This document shows positions 43,620 through 51,823 of a DNA stretch of 64,000 bases, in pieces. Under the pieces are notes generated by a model that saw only the letters and a program-made list of their open reading frames with translations, was not told where the DNA came from and ran no database searches. Source of the DNA: Rhodovulum tesquicola (GTDB taxonomy: Bacteria; Pseudomonadota; Alphaproteobacteria; Rhodobacterales; Rhodobacteraceae); NCBI RefSeq assembly GCF_024128855.1, contig NZ_JAMYDV010000002.1:62001-126000 (forward strand). The letters are read 5' to 3'. A program made the translations under genes and the position numbers. Within the stretch, counting starts at the first letter, position 1, and every line of letters begins with the position of its first letter.

Positions 43620-44396
43620 ATGTCGCAAGAATTTGGTCGTGTCCTGTTTCATCCCTCGACCCTGTTGCTCTGGATCGGGCTGTCGCTCCTGCTGGCGCTG
43701 GGCGGCCCGTTCGGCACCTATGCGGCGTCCCTGTCGCAGCGCCTGGCCTTCTGGCCGCTTGTGGTCGGGGCTGGGCTGGCCGGGGGGGCGGCGCTGCGTG
43801 TCGTGCTGCGGCACCATCTGTGCTGGCTGGGGTTCTGGCAGCGTGCCCTGGTCAAGGCGGGCGTGCTGACAGCGGTTCTTGCAGTGCCGGTGTTCCGGAT
43901 GGCCGAGGGTCTGGGTCCCGAGGTGATCGAGCGGGACGCGACGAAAGGTATTGCCGAGGCCGCGCTGGGCGTTTTCGGGCTGTCGATGGGGCTGAGCGCG
44001 CTGCATATCGCGCTGGCGCGACGCAGGGAGGCGGCGACGGCGGGCGCGGACTGCCCCTTGCTGAGGCGTCTGCCTGCGGAGCGGCGCGGGGCGGTGATCC
44101 GGCTGAGTTCGTCGGACCATTACGTTCAGGTCGTGACCGAGCGTGGCACGACACCGATCCTGATCCGTTTCGCCGACGCCATCGCGGAACTTGGCGGGGT
44201 CGAGGGGCTGCGCGTGCATCGTTCGCACTGGGTCGCGCTGGATGCGGTGACCGGGGCGCGGCGGTCGGGCGGGCGGCTGTTCCTGACGCTGTCGGATGGG
44301 ACCGAATTGCCTGTCAGCCGCCGTCACCGCGCAGAGGTCGAGGCGCTGGGCCTTGCGCCGGGCGCATCGGAAGCGGAACCGCCCGCGTCCCGGTAA
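43620..44396 (+). CDS. membrane-anchored LytTR-family transcription regulator
   Basis: A 258-residue protein with four hydrophobic segments in the first 140 residues (around 13-30, 38-55, 68-85 and 108-128) and a C-terminal LytTR DNA-binding domain (about 150-245: VIRLSSSDHYVQVVT, LRVHRSHWVALDAV, LFLTLSDGTELPVSRRH). It probably senses a membrane or small-molecule signal and binds promoter DNA from the membrane; no partner kinase is adjacent. The ATG at 43620 is preferred, though TTG at 43563 would extend it by 19 residues. The last 83 bp overlap the 3' end of pdeM on the other strand. Confidence 0.85.
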   Translation: MSQEFGRVLFHPSTLLLWIGLSLLLALGGPFGTYAASLSQRLAFWPLVVGAGLAGGAALRVVLRHHLCWLGFWQRALVKAGVLTAVLAVPVFRMAEGLGPEVIERDATKGIAEAALGVFGLSMGLSALHIALARRREAATAGADCPLLRRLPAERRGAVIRLSSSDHYVQVVTERGTTPILIRFADAIAELGGVEGLRVHRSHWVALDAVTGARRSGGRLFLTLSDGTELPVSRRHRAEVEALGLAPGASEAEPPASR

Positions 44397-45018
44397 GGAT
44401 GGCGATGGCCTCCTGTCCCATCAGCGCGTCCAGCACCGGGGCATCTGTCGCAAGCCCCCCGGTATAGGCACCGAAGGCGGGCAGGATCACCCGCGCCGCA
44501 TCGGCCAGGAAACAGGGCCGCGCGATGCGCCGCCCGCCGAGGGAAAGCCGTGCCTTGGGGTGGTAATGGCCCGAGATCTCGGCGGTTTCGCCGGGCTGCG
44601 CGATGTGGCGGAAGGTCAGCGGGCCTTCGCGCCATTCGGCCAGATGGGTGCCGGGCAGAGTGACCGGGCCGGGATCGTGATTGCCCGCGATCCAGATCCA
44701 GCGCCGCCCCGCCATCAGACGCAGCAGCCGGTCCTCGGCCCCCGGCGGCAGGGCGCGGGCGGCCGCGTCGTCGTCGAAACTGTCGCCGAGGCAGACGACC
44801 ATTCGCGGCGCGGTGCGGGCGATCTCGGCCTCCAGCCGGGTCAGTGTCTCGGCGGTGTCATAGGGCGGCAGCAGCGCGCCGCCGCGCCGCGCCAGCCGCT
44901 CGGCCTTGCCCAGATGCAGGTCGGAAACCACCAGCAGCCCGGCGTCGGCCCAGTAAAGCGCGCCGGAGGGCAGGGCGGAGAGCGGGGCGCCGGACAGGGT
45001 GAAGGCATGGGCGGTCAT
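44314..45018 (-). CDS. pdeM: ligase-associated DNA damage response phosphoesterase PdeM
   Basis: A 234-residue calcineurin-like phosphoesterase. Metal ligands are visible in SDLHLGKAE (Asp33, His35), LGDSFDDD, GNHDPG and SGHYHPKA, the five motifs of this fold. The protein belongs to the group encoded beside ATP-dependent DNA ligase, an exonuclease and an Lhr-like helicase in many bacteria. Here the helicase gene is directly upstream on the same strand (38-bp gap) but ligase and exonuclease are missing from the window. The 3' end overlaps the convergent LytTR gene by 83 bp. Confidence 0.92.
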   Translation of the reverse strand: MTAHAFTLSGAPLSALPSGALYWADAGLLVVSDLHLGKAERLARRGGALLPPYDTAETLTRLEAEIARTAPRMVVCLGDSFDDDAAARALPPGAEDRLLRLMAGRRWIWIAGNHDPGPVTLPGTHLAEWREGPLTFRHIAQPGETAEISGHYHPKARLSLGGRRIARPCFLADAARVILPAFGAYTGGLATDAPVLDALMGQEAIAILTGTRAVPLPMRPAQGPAPRPLRGDGG

Positions 45019-45056
45019 GGCTCGTCTTCACCCGATCCGCGACCGCCCGCAAGGGG

Positions 45057-47459
45057 TCAGGCCAGCCTCGCCTCGGCCATCAGCAGCTCTGCCGCGGCGT
45101 CGATCAGGCGCTGTTCCGCCGCGCCCCGAACCGGGATGCGCCCGGCCTCAAGGAACAGCGGCGCGGCCAGCGGGGTGACGCGGGGGCGGCGGATGTGGTC
45201 GATCCGGCCCTTGACGCGGGCCAGCATCGCCTCGATCCGGCCGAAATCGACCAGGCCCTTCATCGCCTCCTCGCGGGTGATCTCGAGCATCAGGTGGTGG
45301 GGGTCGTATTTCATCAGCGTGTCATACAGGATGTCCGAGGAAAACGTCGCCTGCCGCCCGGTCTTGCGCGTGCCGGGCAGGTTGCGCGCGATCAGCCCGG
45401 CGATCACGGCGGATGTGCGGAAGGTGCGCTTCATCACCGCGTTTCCCGCAAGCCAGGTCTCGAACGCGGCGCGCAGTCCGGTGGCGTCCAGCAGATCGGC
45501 CGGGGCCGTCACCTCGTCCAGCCCCCAGATCAGCGTGGCGTAATCGGTCGAGACGAAGCCCAGCGGCGCCAGCCCCGCCGCTTCCATCCGCTGCATGACC
45601 AGAAGGCCCAGCGTCTGCTGCGCGTTCCGGCCCGCGAAACCGTAGATGCACAGGTGCTGGCGGCCATCCTGCGGGAAGGTCTCGACCAGCAGCCGGTCGC
45701 GTTCGGGCAGGCGCGAGACATCGCGTTGCAGCGCCAGCCATTCGGCGGTGTGGGTGGGCAATTCGGGCCAGTCGGGCGCGCGGAACATGGTCAGGATGCG
45801 GTCCGACAGGCGGGTGGAGGTGGCGAACTTGGTGCCTGCGAAGACCGCGATCTTCGGCTCGCGGCCGGGGCTGCGGCTGACCTCGACCACCATTTCGCGC
45901 AGGCCCTCGTAGCGCACGACCTGCCCGCCGATCAGGAAGGTGTCACCCGGGGTCAGGGTCGCGGCAAAGGCCTCCTCGATCTCGCCCAGCGCCGCGCCGC
46001 CGCGCGCGGGTTTCATCCGCACCTTGAGCTTTTCCTCCTCGACGATGGTGCCAAGGTTCATCCGGATCGCCTGTGCGGCGCGCGGATCGCGCAGCGCCCA
46101 GCGCCCGTCGGGCTGGCGTTTCAGCCGCTGCCAGCGGTCATAGGCGCGCAGCGCATAGCCCCCCGTTGCCGCGAAATCGAGGCAGGCATCGAAGCGCGCG
46201 CGCGTCAGCCCGGCATAGGGACCGGCGGTGGTGATCTCGGCGAACAGGGCATCGGCCTCGAACGGCCCGGCGGCGGCGGTGGCCAGGATATGCTGGCAGA
46301 GCACGTCGCCGGGGCCGGGGCCGCGCGGTTCGCCATCCAGATCGTTCTCGCGCACCGCCTGAAGGGCTGCGACACATTCCACCACCTCGAAGCGGTTCGC
46401 GGGCACCAGCAGCGCCTTGGATGGTGCGTTGTAGCGGTGGTTCGCCCGCCCGATCCGCTGGACCAGCCGCTTGACGTTCTTTGGCGCGCCGACCTGGATC
46501 ACCAGATCGACATCGCCCCAGTCGATGCCCAGATCCAGCGAGCCGGTGCAGACCACCGCGCGCAATTGGCCCGCCGCCATCGCCTGTTCCACCTTTTCGC
46601 GCGCCTCGCGCGACAGGCTGCCATGGTGGATCGCGACGGGCAGGGCGTCCTCGTTCGCCAGCCAGAGGTCGCGAAAGAACAGTTCCGCCTGCGCGCGGGT
46701 GTTGTGAAAGATCAGCGTCGTGCGGTGCCGCGCGATCTGGTCCAGCACCGCCGGGATCGCATAGCGCCCGCCGCCACCCGCCCAGGGCGGGGCCGCGCCG
46801 GTGTCGAGCATCGCGATATCGGGGGCCGGGCCGGGATCGGCTGTCAGGATCTCGCAAGGGTCCGGGTGCCGCGCGAGGAAGCGGGCGAGGGCGGGCGGAT
46901 CCTCGACGGTGGCCGACAGCCCCACCCGGCGCAGGCCGGGGCACAGCGTCGAGAGCCGGGCAAGACCCAGCATCAACTGGTCGCCGCGCTTCGATTCGGC
47001 CAGCGCGTGGATCTCGTCCACGATCACCCGTTTCAGCCCCGCGAAAATGCGCGGCGCGTCCTCGTAGGACAGAAGCAGCGCCAGGCTTTCGGGCGTGGTC
47101 AGCAGGATATGCGGCGGGTCGGCGCGCTGGCGGCGGCGCTGGGTCCGGGTGGTGTCGCCGGTGCGGTCCTCGATGCGGATGGGCAGGCCCATTTCCTCGA
47201 CGGGCGCGCGCAGGTTGCGCCTGATATCGGCGGTCAGCGCCTTGAGGGGCGAGATATAGAGCGTATGCAGCCCCGGGGCCGGACCTTTGGCAATCTCGGC
47301 CAGCGACGGCAGGAACCCCGCCAGCGTCTTGCCCCCGCCCGTGGGGGCGATCAGCAACAGCGCGGGCGCCCCGGAGCGGTCCAGCATCGCGCGCTGGTGG
47401 GGGTGGATGGTCCAGCCGCGCGCGGCAAACCAGCTTTCAAAGGTCTCGGGCATGAGCAT
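45057..47459 (-). CDS. lhr: ligase-associated DEXH-box helicase (Lhr family)
   Basis: An 800-residue superfamily 2 DNA helicase of the bacterial Lhr core type. Walker A APTGGGKT is at 38-45, the DEIH box lies in VDEIHALAESKRGDQ near 147, motif III is GLSATVED, and helicase motif VI is QRIGRANHR. A DNA-binding WH and Lhr-specific C-terminal region follow (about 400-800). It would act with PdeM, and elsewhere with a dedicated ATP-dependent ligase and exonuclease, in repair. The ATG at 47459 gives a start close to the Q-motif; an ATG two codons later is also possible. Confidence 0.93.
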   Translation of the reverse strand: MLMPETFESWFAARGWTIHPHQRAMLDRSGAPALLLIAPTGGGKTLAGFLPSLAEIAKGPAPGLHTLYISPLKALTADIRRNLRAPVEEMGLPIRIEDRTGDTTRTQRRRQRADPPHILLTTPESLALLLSYEDAPRIFAGLKRVIVDEIHALAESKRGDQLMLGLARLSTLCPGLRRVGLSATVEDPPALARFLARHPDPCEILTADPGPAPDIAMLDTGAAPPWAGGGGRYAIPAVLDQIARHRTTLIFHNTRAQAELFFRDLWLANEDALPVAIHHGSLSREAREKVEQAMAAGQLRAVVCTGSLDLGIDWGDVDLVIQVGAPKNVKRLVQRIGRANHRYNAPSKALLVPANRFEVVECVAALQAVRENDLDGEPRGPGPGDVLCQHILATAAAGPFEADALFAEITTAGPYAGLTRARFDACLDFAATGGYALRAYDRWQRLKRQPDGRWALRDPRAAQAIRMNLGTIVEEEKLKVRMKPARGGAALGEIEEAFAATLTPGDTFLIGGQVVRYEGLREMVVEVSRSPGREPKIAVFAGTKFATSTRLSDRILTMFRAPDWPELPTHTAEWLALQRDVSRLPERDRLLVETFPQDGRQHLCIYGFAGRNAQQTLGLLVMQRMEAAGLAPLGFVSTDYATLIWGLDEVTAPADLLDATGLRAAFETWLAGNAVMKRTFRTSAVIAGLIARNLPGTRKTGRQATFSSDILYDTLMKYDPHHLMLEITREEAMKGLVDFGRIEAMLARVKGRIDHIRRPRVTPLAAPLFLEAGRIPVRGAAEQRLIDAAAELLMAEARLA

Positions 47460-47511
47460 CAGCCGGATCTAGCGCAAGGCGGGGCCGATTTCATGCCGTA
47501 TTCGCGGGGTG

Positions 47512-47949
47512 CTAGGACTCGATCCAGATCGTCACCGGCCCGTCATTGACCAGCGCCACCTTCATGTCGGCCCCGAACCACCCCTTTGCCACCGGCACGC
47601 CCTGCGCGGCCAGCGCGCGGGCGAAATGCTCGTAAAGCCCTTCGCCCCGGTCGGGCGGGGCGGCGGCGGAAAAGCCCGGGCGGTTCCCGCGCGAGGTGTC
47701 GGCGGCCAGCGTGAACTGGCTGATGACCAGCGCCGCGCCGCCGGTATCCAGAACCGACAGGTTCATCTTGCCATCCGCGTCGCGGAAGATGCGCATGCGG
47801 GCGATCCGTGCGGCCAGACGGTCGGCCTCGGCCTCGGTATCGGCGGCCATGGCGCAGACGAGGATCATCAGCCCCGGACCGATATGGCCCAGCACCTCGC
47901 CATCGACGCGCACAGCCGCTTCGCTGACGCGCTGGACAAGCGCCCTCAT
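47512..47949 (-). CDS. dtd: D-aminoacyl-tRNA deacylase
   Basis: A 145-residue enzyme that removes D-amino acids (and glycine from tRNA-Ala) mis-attached to tRNA. The N terminus [13 protein letters not shown], the catalytic SQFTLAAD stretch (about 78-85) and the VNDGPVTI segment at the C terminus carrying the NxGPxT signature identify bacterial Dtd. The ATG overlaps the stop of the upstream sugar-kinase gene by 4 bp (ATGA), so translation is coupled. It lies 52 bp before lhr on no shared transcript that can be inferred. Confidence 0.94.
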   Translation of the reverse strand: MRALVQRVSEAAVRVDGEVLGHIGPGLMILVCAMAADTEAEADRLAARIARMRIFRDADGKMNLSVLDTGGAALVISQFTLAADTSRGNRPGFSAAAPPDRGEGLYEHFARALAAQGVPVAKGWFGADMKVALVNDGPVTIWIES

Positions 47950-48869
47950 GCCAGTTCCTCGCGCCAGGGCGGGTTCGCGCCCGCGCGGCTGACCGTGACC
48001 GCCGCGGCCCGGCTGGCCAGATCCAGCGCGCCGACAAGGGCGGCATGCGACAGGCAGCCAAGCCCCGCCTTCGACAGATGCCCCCCGGCCCTGAGTGCCG
48101 CCAGAAGCCCGGCGTTGAACGTGTCGCCCGCGCCGAGGGTATCGACCGGCTCGACCGGGCGGGCGGGAATCTCGGCCTCCGCCGTGCGGGCAAAGGCGCG
48201 GGCGCCATCGGCCCCCAGCGTCAGGACCACCAGTTTCGGGCCGCGTTCCAATAGACCGCGGGCCAGTTCCGCCGCATCGCCCGGCCCGAGAAGCCAGCGC
48301 AGATCGTCGAGCGACAGCTTGACGATATCGGCCGCCGCGATCATCGCCGCAAGACGGGTGCGCAGGGCGGCTTCGTCGGCGGCGAAACCGGGGCGGATAT
48401 TGGGGTCGAGCATCGTCACCCGCGCCCCCGCCTCGCGCAGCATCAGCGCCTGATAGGCCGCGCCGCACGGCTCGACCGCCAGCGAGATGCCGCCGAGGAA
48501 CAGCGCCTCGATCCGGTCGGGCAGGGTGGGCAGATCGGCGGCGGTCAGCATCCGCCCGGCGCTGTTCTCGTCGTAGAAGGCATAGCTGGCCTGGCCATCA
48601 CTCAGCGCCACGAAGGCCAGCGTCGTCGGCCGGGCCGAACGGATCGCGAAGCCCGCATCGACCCCCGATGCAATCAGCGCCCGGTCCAGCATCTGGCCGA
48701 ACAGATCCCCCGACAGCCCCGAGAAGAACCCGGTCGGTGCGCCCAACCGGCCCAGCGCGATCGCGGTGTTGAAGACCGACCCGCCCGGATGCGGCACGAA
48801 GGCCGGTTCGCCCGCCCCGGTCCGGCCGGGCAGCATGTCGATCAGGGCCTCGCCCGCACAAAGGATCAT
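47946..48869 (-). CDS. PfkB-family carbohydrate kinase (fructokinase-like)
   Basis: A 307-residue ribokinase-superfamily kinase. The N-terminal [10 protein letters not shown] with [15 protein letters not shown] (about 27-41) and the C-terminal [13 protein letters not shown], which contains the catalytic aspartate and anion hole, are both clear. These features are closest to fructokinase, but 2-keto-3-deoxygluconate or another ketose/hexose is possible; no transport or catabolic partners are adjacent. AAGGAG precedes the ATG at 48869. It overlaps dtd by 4 bp. Upstream lies a perfect 14-bp palindrome shared with hsp20. Confidence 0.87.
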   Translation of the reverse strand: MILCAGEALIDMLPGRTGAGEPAFVPHPGGSVFNTAIALGRLGAPTGFFSGLSGDLFGQMLDRALIASGVDAGFAIRSARPTTLAFVALSDGQASYAFYDENSAGRMLTAADLPTLPDRIEALFLGGISLAVEPCGAAYQALMLREAGARVTMLDPNIRPGFAADEAALRTRLAAMIAAADIVKLSLDDLRWLLGPGDAAELARGLLERGPKLVVLTLGADGARAFARTAEAEIPARPVEPVDTLGAGDTFNAGLLAALRAGGHLSKAGLGCLSHAALVGALDLASRAAAVTVSRAGANPPWREELA

Positions 48870-48944
48870 GGCGCATCTCCTTGCCGTGTCCCAGCCATAC
48901 CCGGCCCCTTGGCCCGGCGCAAACCCGCCGCGCGGCGTCGCGCC

Positions 48945-48958
48945 TTGACGGCCGTCAA
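48945..48958. promoter_or_regulatory. 14-bp perfect palindrome between kinase and hsp20
   Basis: TTGACGGCCGTCAA reads the same on both strands. It lies 76 bp before the kinase start (minus strand) and 66 bp before hsp20 (plus strand), the natural place for an operator serving one or both divergent genes. TTGACG also resembles a -35 box on either strand. Confidence 0.5.
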
Positions 48959-49023
48959 CGACAGGCGGGCAGGGGCGGGGAATCCTGCGGCCATTGCAGC
49001 ATTCCACTAGACAGGAGGTCGAG

Positions 49024-49443
49024 ATGGTCGAGAAATCGCACAGCGCGGGCTTCTGGCCCTCGCTTTACGAACCCTTCCGCGGGCTTGGCGCGCGGATGGC
49101 CGACTGGTTCGCGCCCGCATCCGAGGCGTCGGTCGGCGAGGACGGCTACAGCATCCGGATGGAACTGCCGGGGGTCGAGGAAAAGGACGTCAAGGTGTCG
49201 CTGGCCGATGGCGTCGTCACCGTGCGCGGCGAAAAGCAGTCGAGCCGCGAGGAAAAGGGCGAGACCTGGTATTTCAGCGAACGCGAATATGGCGCGTTCT
49301 CGCGCAGCTTCCGGTTGCCGCCCGATGCCGATGCGGGCGCGGTCAAGGCCGACCTGAAGGACGGCGTGCTGACGGTCAGCATCGGCAAGAAGGCGTCCGA
49401 CGAGACGGCAGGCAGCACCGAGATCCCGATCGGCCGGGGCTGA
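49024..49443 (+). CDS. small heat-shock protein, Hsp20 family
   Basis: A 139-residue chaperone with an alpha-crystallin domain at about 40-130: YSIRMELPGVEEKDVKVSL, GVVTVRGEKQ, YGAFSRSFRLP and the AxLKDGVLTV strand (DLKDGVLTVSIGKK). It holds unfolded proteins in a refoldable state. AGGAGG lies 5 bases before the ATG at 49024, excluding the upstream in-frame ATG at 48994. A clear sigma-32 promoter was not found. It is convergent with the membrane-stress-like cluster at 49487-54951, separated by a terminator. Confidence 0.93.
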   Translation: MVEKSHSAGFWPSLYEPFRGLGARMADWFAPASEASVGEDGYSIRMELPGVEEKDVKVSLADGVVTVRGEKQSSREEKGETWYFSEREYGAFSRSFRLPPDADAGAVKADLKDGVLTVSIGKKASDETAGSTEIPIGRG

Positions 49444-49451
49444 GGATGCGT

Positions 49452-49486
49452 GGCGTTCCGGGGCAAGGGGGGGTGCCCCGGACGCC
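49452..49486 (+). terminator. hsp20 terminator
   Basis: GGCGTTCCGGGGCA (49452-49465) and TGCCCCGGACGCC (49474-49486) pair over 13 bp with one bulged T, around AGGGGGGG, then CTATTG. It begins 8 bp past the hsp20 stop and ends exactly at the stop codon of the convergent zinc-ribbon gene. Confidence 0.7.
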
Positions 49487-50623
49487 CTATTGCCAGTCGA
49501 CCATGCCCACGGCGCCCTGATCGAGCGCCACCAGATAGCCCACCGCCCCCGCAAGGATCAGCCCCAGCAGGACGGCAAGGGCGATCTTCCAGACCGACCA
49601 GGGCCGTTCACCCTGCACCCGCCCCGTGCGCCCGTTCACCACGAAGCGATAGCTCTTGCCGCGATAACGATAGGCGGCCAGCCAGACCGGCAGCAGGATA
49701 TGCTTGAAGGTGACGTCCGAAACCTCGGTATCCAGCCGGTCGATGCGTTGCTGGTCGCCGCCGATGTCGCGCATCACGTCGCGCCGGATCTGGCCGTCCA
49801 TGACCGCGCGCGCCGTGGCAAGGCCCTGCTCCAGACCGACGGTATAGCCCTCGGCGCCGAACCCCGCGAGATAGTCGGGCCGGTAGGGTTCCAGTTGCGC
49901 AAGGTCCCAGGGTTGCAGCCCGTCGGTATGCCGCCGCGGCAGGCTGGTCGAGCCCAGCACCAGCACATCGTCGAAATCCCGCGCCACCCGGCCCGAAACC
50001 GGGCTCCAGCGGATCGTCTGCACCCGCTCGGCCTGGCGCTGGCCGTTGCGTGTGACCATCCGCGTCTCGTAATGGATCGTGCCGCGCGCGCCGGAATAGC
50101 GTGACCTCGTCCGGGCGTCATAGGTCCAGAAGGGGACATAGATGCCCTGCATCGGGCGGCCCCGGCGGGCGAATTCGGTCAGTCCCGAGGGTGCGAACCA
50201 TAGCCGGCCCAGCCAGTCGGTCATCGCCTTGTGCGCCTCGCGTTCGCTGAGCGCGAAGGGCAGCACGGCCTGCGGCTTGATCCGGCGCTGGCGGCCGGTA
50301 TCGGTGACGACGGGGGTCGCGCAGAACGGACAGGAAGCGGCATGGGTCTGGTCGTCCAGTTCGACCTCGGCGCCGCAATTGGGGCATTTCAGCCGCCGCA
50401 CCTCCTCCATGTCGTCGGGGGGCAGGGCGGCGGCCAGCGCGGCGCGATAGTCCAGCTCGTGCAGGTGCCGCGCGTCCGGTCCCGCCCCGGCGATCGGTTC
50501 GGCATGGCCACAATGGGCGCACACCAGTTGCCGCGCGCCCGGATCGTAGCGCAGGTTCGCGCCGCACTGGTCGCAGGGGAAGCGGTGGTCATGCGGCGCG
50601 GGCGGGGGCGCGGTGTCGGGCAT
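49487..50623 (-). CDS. double zinc-ribbon membrane protein (TFIIB-type)
   Basis: A 378-residue protein with two N-terminal zinc ribbons (Cys17/Cys20/Cys35/Cys38 and Cys80/Cys83/Cys98/Cys101), a central domain with repeated Trp/Tyr-rich strands (GIYVPFWTYDARTRSRY, LLPVWLAAYRYRGKSYRFVVNG) and one membrane segment near the C terminus (about 346-368). Proteins of this layout are encoded next to SPFH-domain genes in other bacteria; B. subtilis YdjG is a remembered counterpart, known from a PspA-linked operon. It starts 18 bp after the SPFH gene and is the last gene of a six-gene run. The exact role is unknown. Confidence 0.75.
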   Translation of the reverse strand: MPDTAPPPAPHDHRFPCDQCGANLRYDPGARQLVCAHCGHAEPIAGAGPDARHLHELDYRAALAAALPPDDMEEVRRLKCPNCGAEVELDDQTHAASCPFCATPVVTDTGRQRRIKPQAVLPFALSEREAHKAMTDWLGRLWFAPSGLTEFARRGRPMQGIYVPFWTYDARTRSRYSGARGTIHYETRMVTRNGQRQAERVQTIRWSPVSGRVARDFDDVLVLGSTSLPRRHTDGLQPWDLAQLEPYRPDYLAGFGAEGYTVGLEQGLATARAVMDGQIRRDVMRDIGGDQQRIDRLDTEVSDVTFKHILLPVWLAAYRYRGKSYRFVVNGRTGRVQGERPWSVWKIALAVLLGLILAGAVGYLVALDQGAVGMVDWQ

Positions 50624-50641
50624 CGGGCGCAGGCGGCGCGA

Positions 50642-51742
50642 TCAGGCGTCAGGCGGGGGCGGAGGGGGCGCGACGGTGAAAAGCTGGGCAAGCTCCGTCA
50701 CCTCCTCGGCGCGTTTCCAGCCGTCCTGGCCCGGGGTCCAGACGAGACTCTCGCGCCGGAGCGTTCCGGCCATCGCCATCCGTCCCAGATCGGCCTTGGA
50801 GAATGGCCCCGTCGTCGCGCCCTTCTCGGCGATGTGCCAGACATGTTCGACCGGCGGGGGCGGCGGGGCGGCGCCGGGCATCGGCCCCCATGGCCCCTGC
50901 TGCGCGATCTGTGCGCCCATCGCCATGCCCATCCCGGCGCCGAGCCCCGCGGCCATGCCGCCGCCCTCCTGGCCTTGCGCCGATGTCATCGCCTCGGCCG
51001 CCGAATACTGGGTGAACCGGCCCAGATCGCCCGCGATCCCCATAGAGGTGCGCTTGTCCAGCGCCTTTTCCACCTCGGGCGGCAGGCTGATATTCTCGAT
51101 GTAGAATTCGGGCATGCTCAGCCCGTAAGCCTCCAGCGTCTTCGAGACTTCGGTCGCGATCAGCCGGCCCAGGTCGTCGGTATTCGCCGCCATGTCCAGC
51201 ACCGGGATGCCGGACCGCGCGATCACCCGGGAAAATTCCTGCACGATGATGTTGCGGATCTGGAAGGCGATCTCGTCGCGGGTGAACTCGCCATCGGTGC
51301 CCACGATCTCGACCATGAAGCGGGCGGGGTCGGTGATGCGGATCGCGCAGGTCCCGAAGGCGCGCAGCCTGAGCGGCCCGAATTCCGGATCGCGCAGGAT
51401 CACCGGGTTCTTGGTGCCCCATTTCAGGCCGGGAAAGCGGGTGGTGGCGACGAAATAGATCTCGGACTTGAAGGGCGAGCGGAAGCCGTGATCCCAGTGC
51501 TGCAGGGTCGTCAGCACCGGCATGTTGTTGGTCTCCAGCATGTAGAGCCCGGGCGTGAACACATCGGCCAGTTGCCCCTCATGGACGAAGACGGCGGCCT
51601 GCCCCTCGCGCACGGTCAGCTTGGCGCCATACTTGATCGCGTGGCCCTGCCGCTCGAACCGCCAGACCATGGTATCGCGGGTATCGTCCACCCAGTGGAT
51701 GACGTCGATGAACTCGCCGGACAGGAAGTCGAAGATGCGCAT
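50642..51742 (-). CDS. SPFH-domain protein with C-terminal GYF_2 domain
   Basis: A 366-residue protein. Residues about 20-235 form an SPFH (stomatin/band 7-like) domain of the YdjI branch, with QAAVFVHEGQLADVFTPGLY, RDPEFGPLRLRAFGTCAIRITDP and LGRLIATEVSKTLEAYGL. A Gly/Met/Ala-rich hydrophobic link (about 250-285) leads to a GYF_2 domain (about 300-356: HIAEKGATTGPFSKADL and SLVWTPGQDGWKRAEEV), a putative peptide-binding module. There is no signal peptide, so it would sit on the cytosolic membrane face as an oligomeric scaffold. It is followed at 18 bp by the zinc-ribbon membrane gene. Confidence 0.85.
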   Translation of the reverse strand: MRIFDFLSGEFIDVIHWVDDTRDTMVWRFERQGHAIKYGAKLTVREGQAAVFVHEGQLADVFTPGLYMLETNNMPVLTTLQHWDHGFRSPFKSEIYFVATTRFPGLKWGTKNPVILRDPEFGPLRLRAFGTCAIRITDPARFMVEIVGTDGEFTRDEIAFQIRNIIVQEFSRVIARSGIPVLDMAANTDDLGRLIATEVSKTLEAYGLSMPEFYIENISLPPEVEKALDKRTSMGIAGDLGRFTQYSAAEAMTSAQGQEGGGMAAGLGAGMGMAMGAQIAQQGPWGPMPGAAPPPPPVEHVWHIAEKGATTGPFSKADLGRMAMAGTLRRESLVWTPGQDGWKRAEEVTELAQLFTVAPPPPPPDA

Positions 51743-51823
51743 GGGTCTGGTCCTTCGGGTCGGGTTGCTCCGAGTATACGCGCGACGCCCCGCTCAGGTC
51801 ACGCACAAGCGCGACCCCGCCGG

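Noticed and set aside
48994-49024. Sigma-32 heat-shock promoter before hsp20
   Set aside because: TTGACG at 48945 has no acceptable -10 at 16-18 bp, and TAGACA at 49008 lies too close to the ribosome-binding site.
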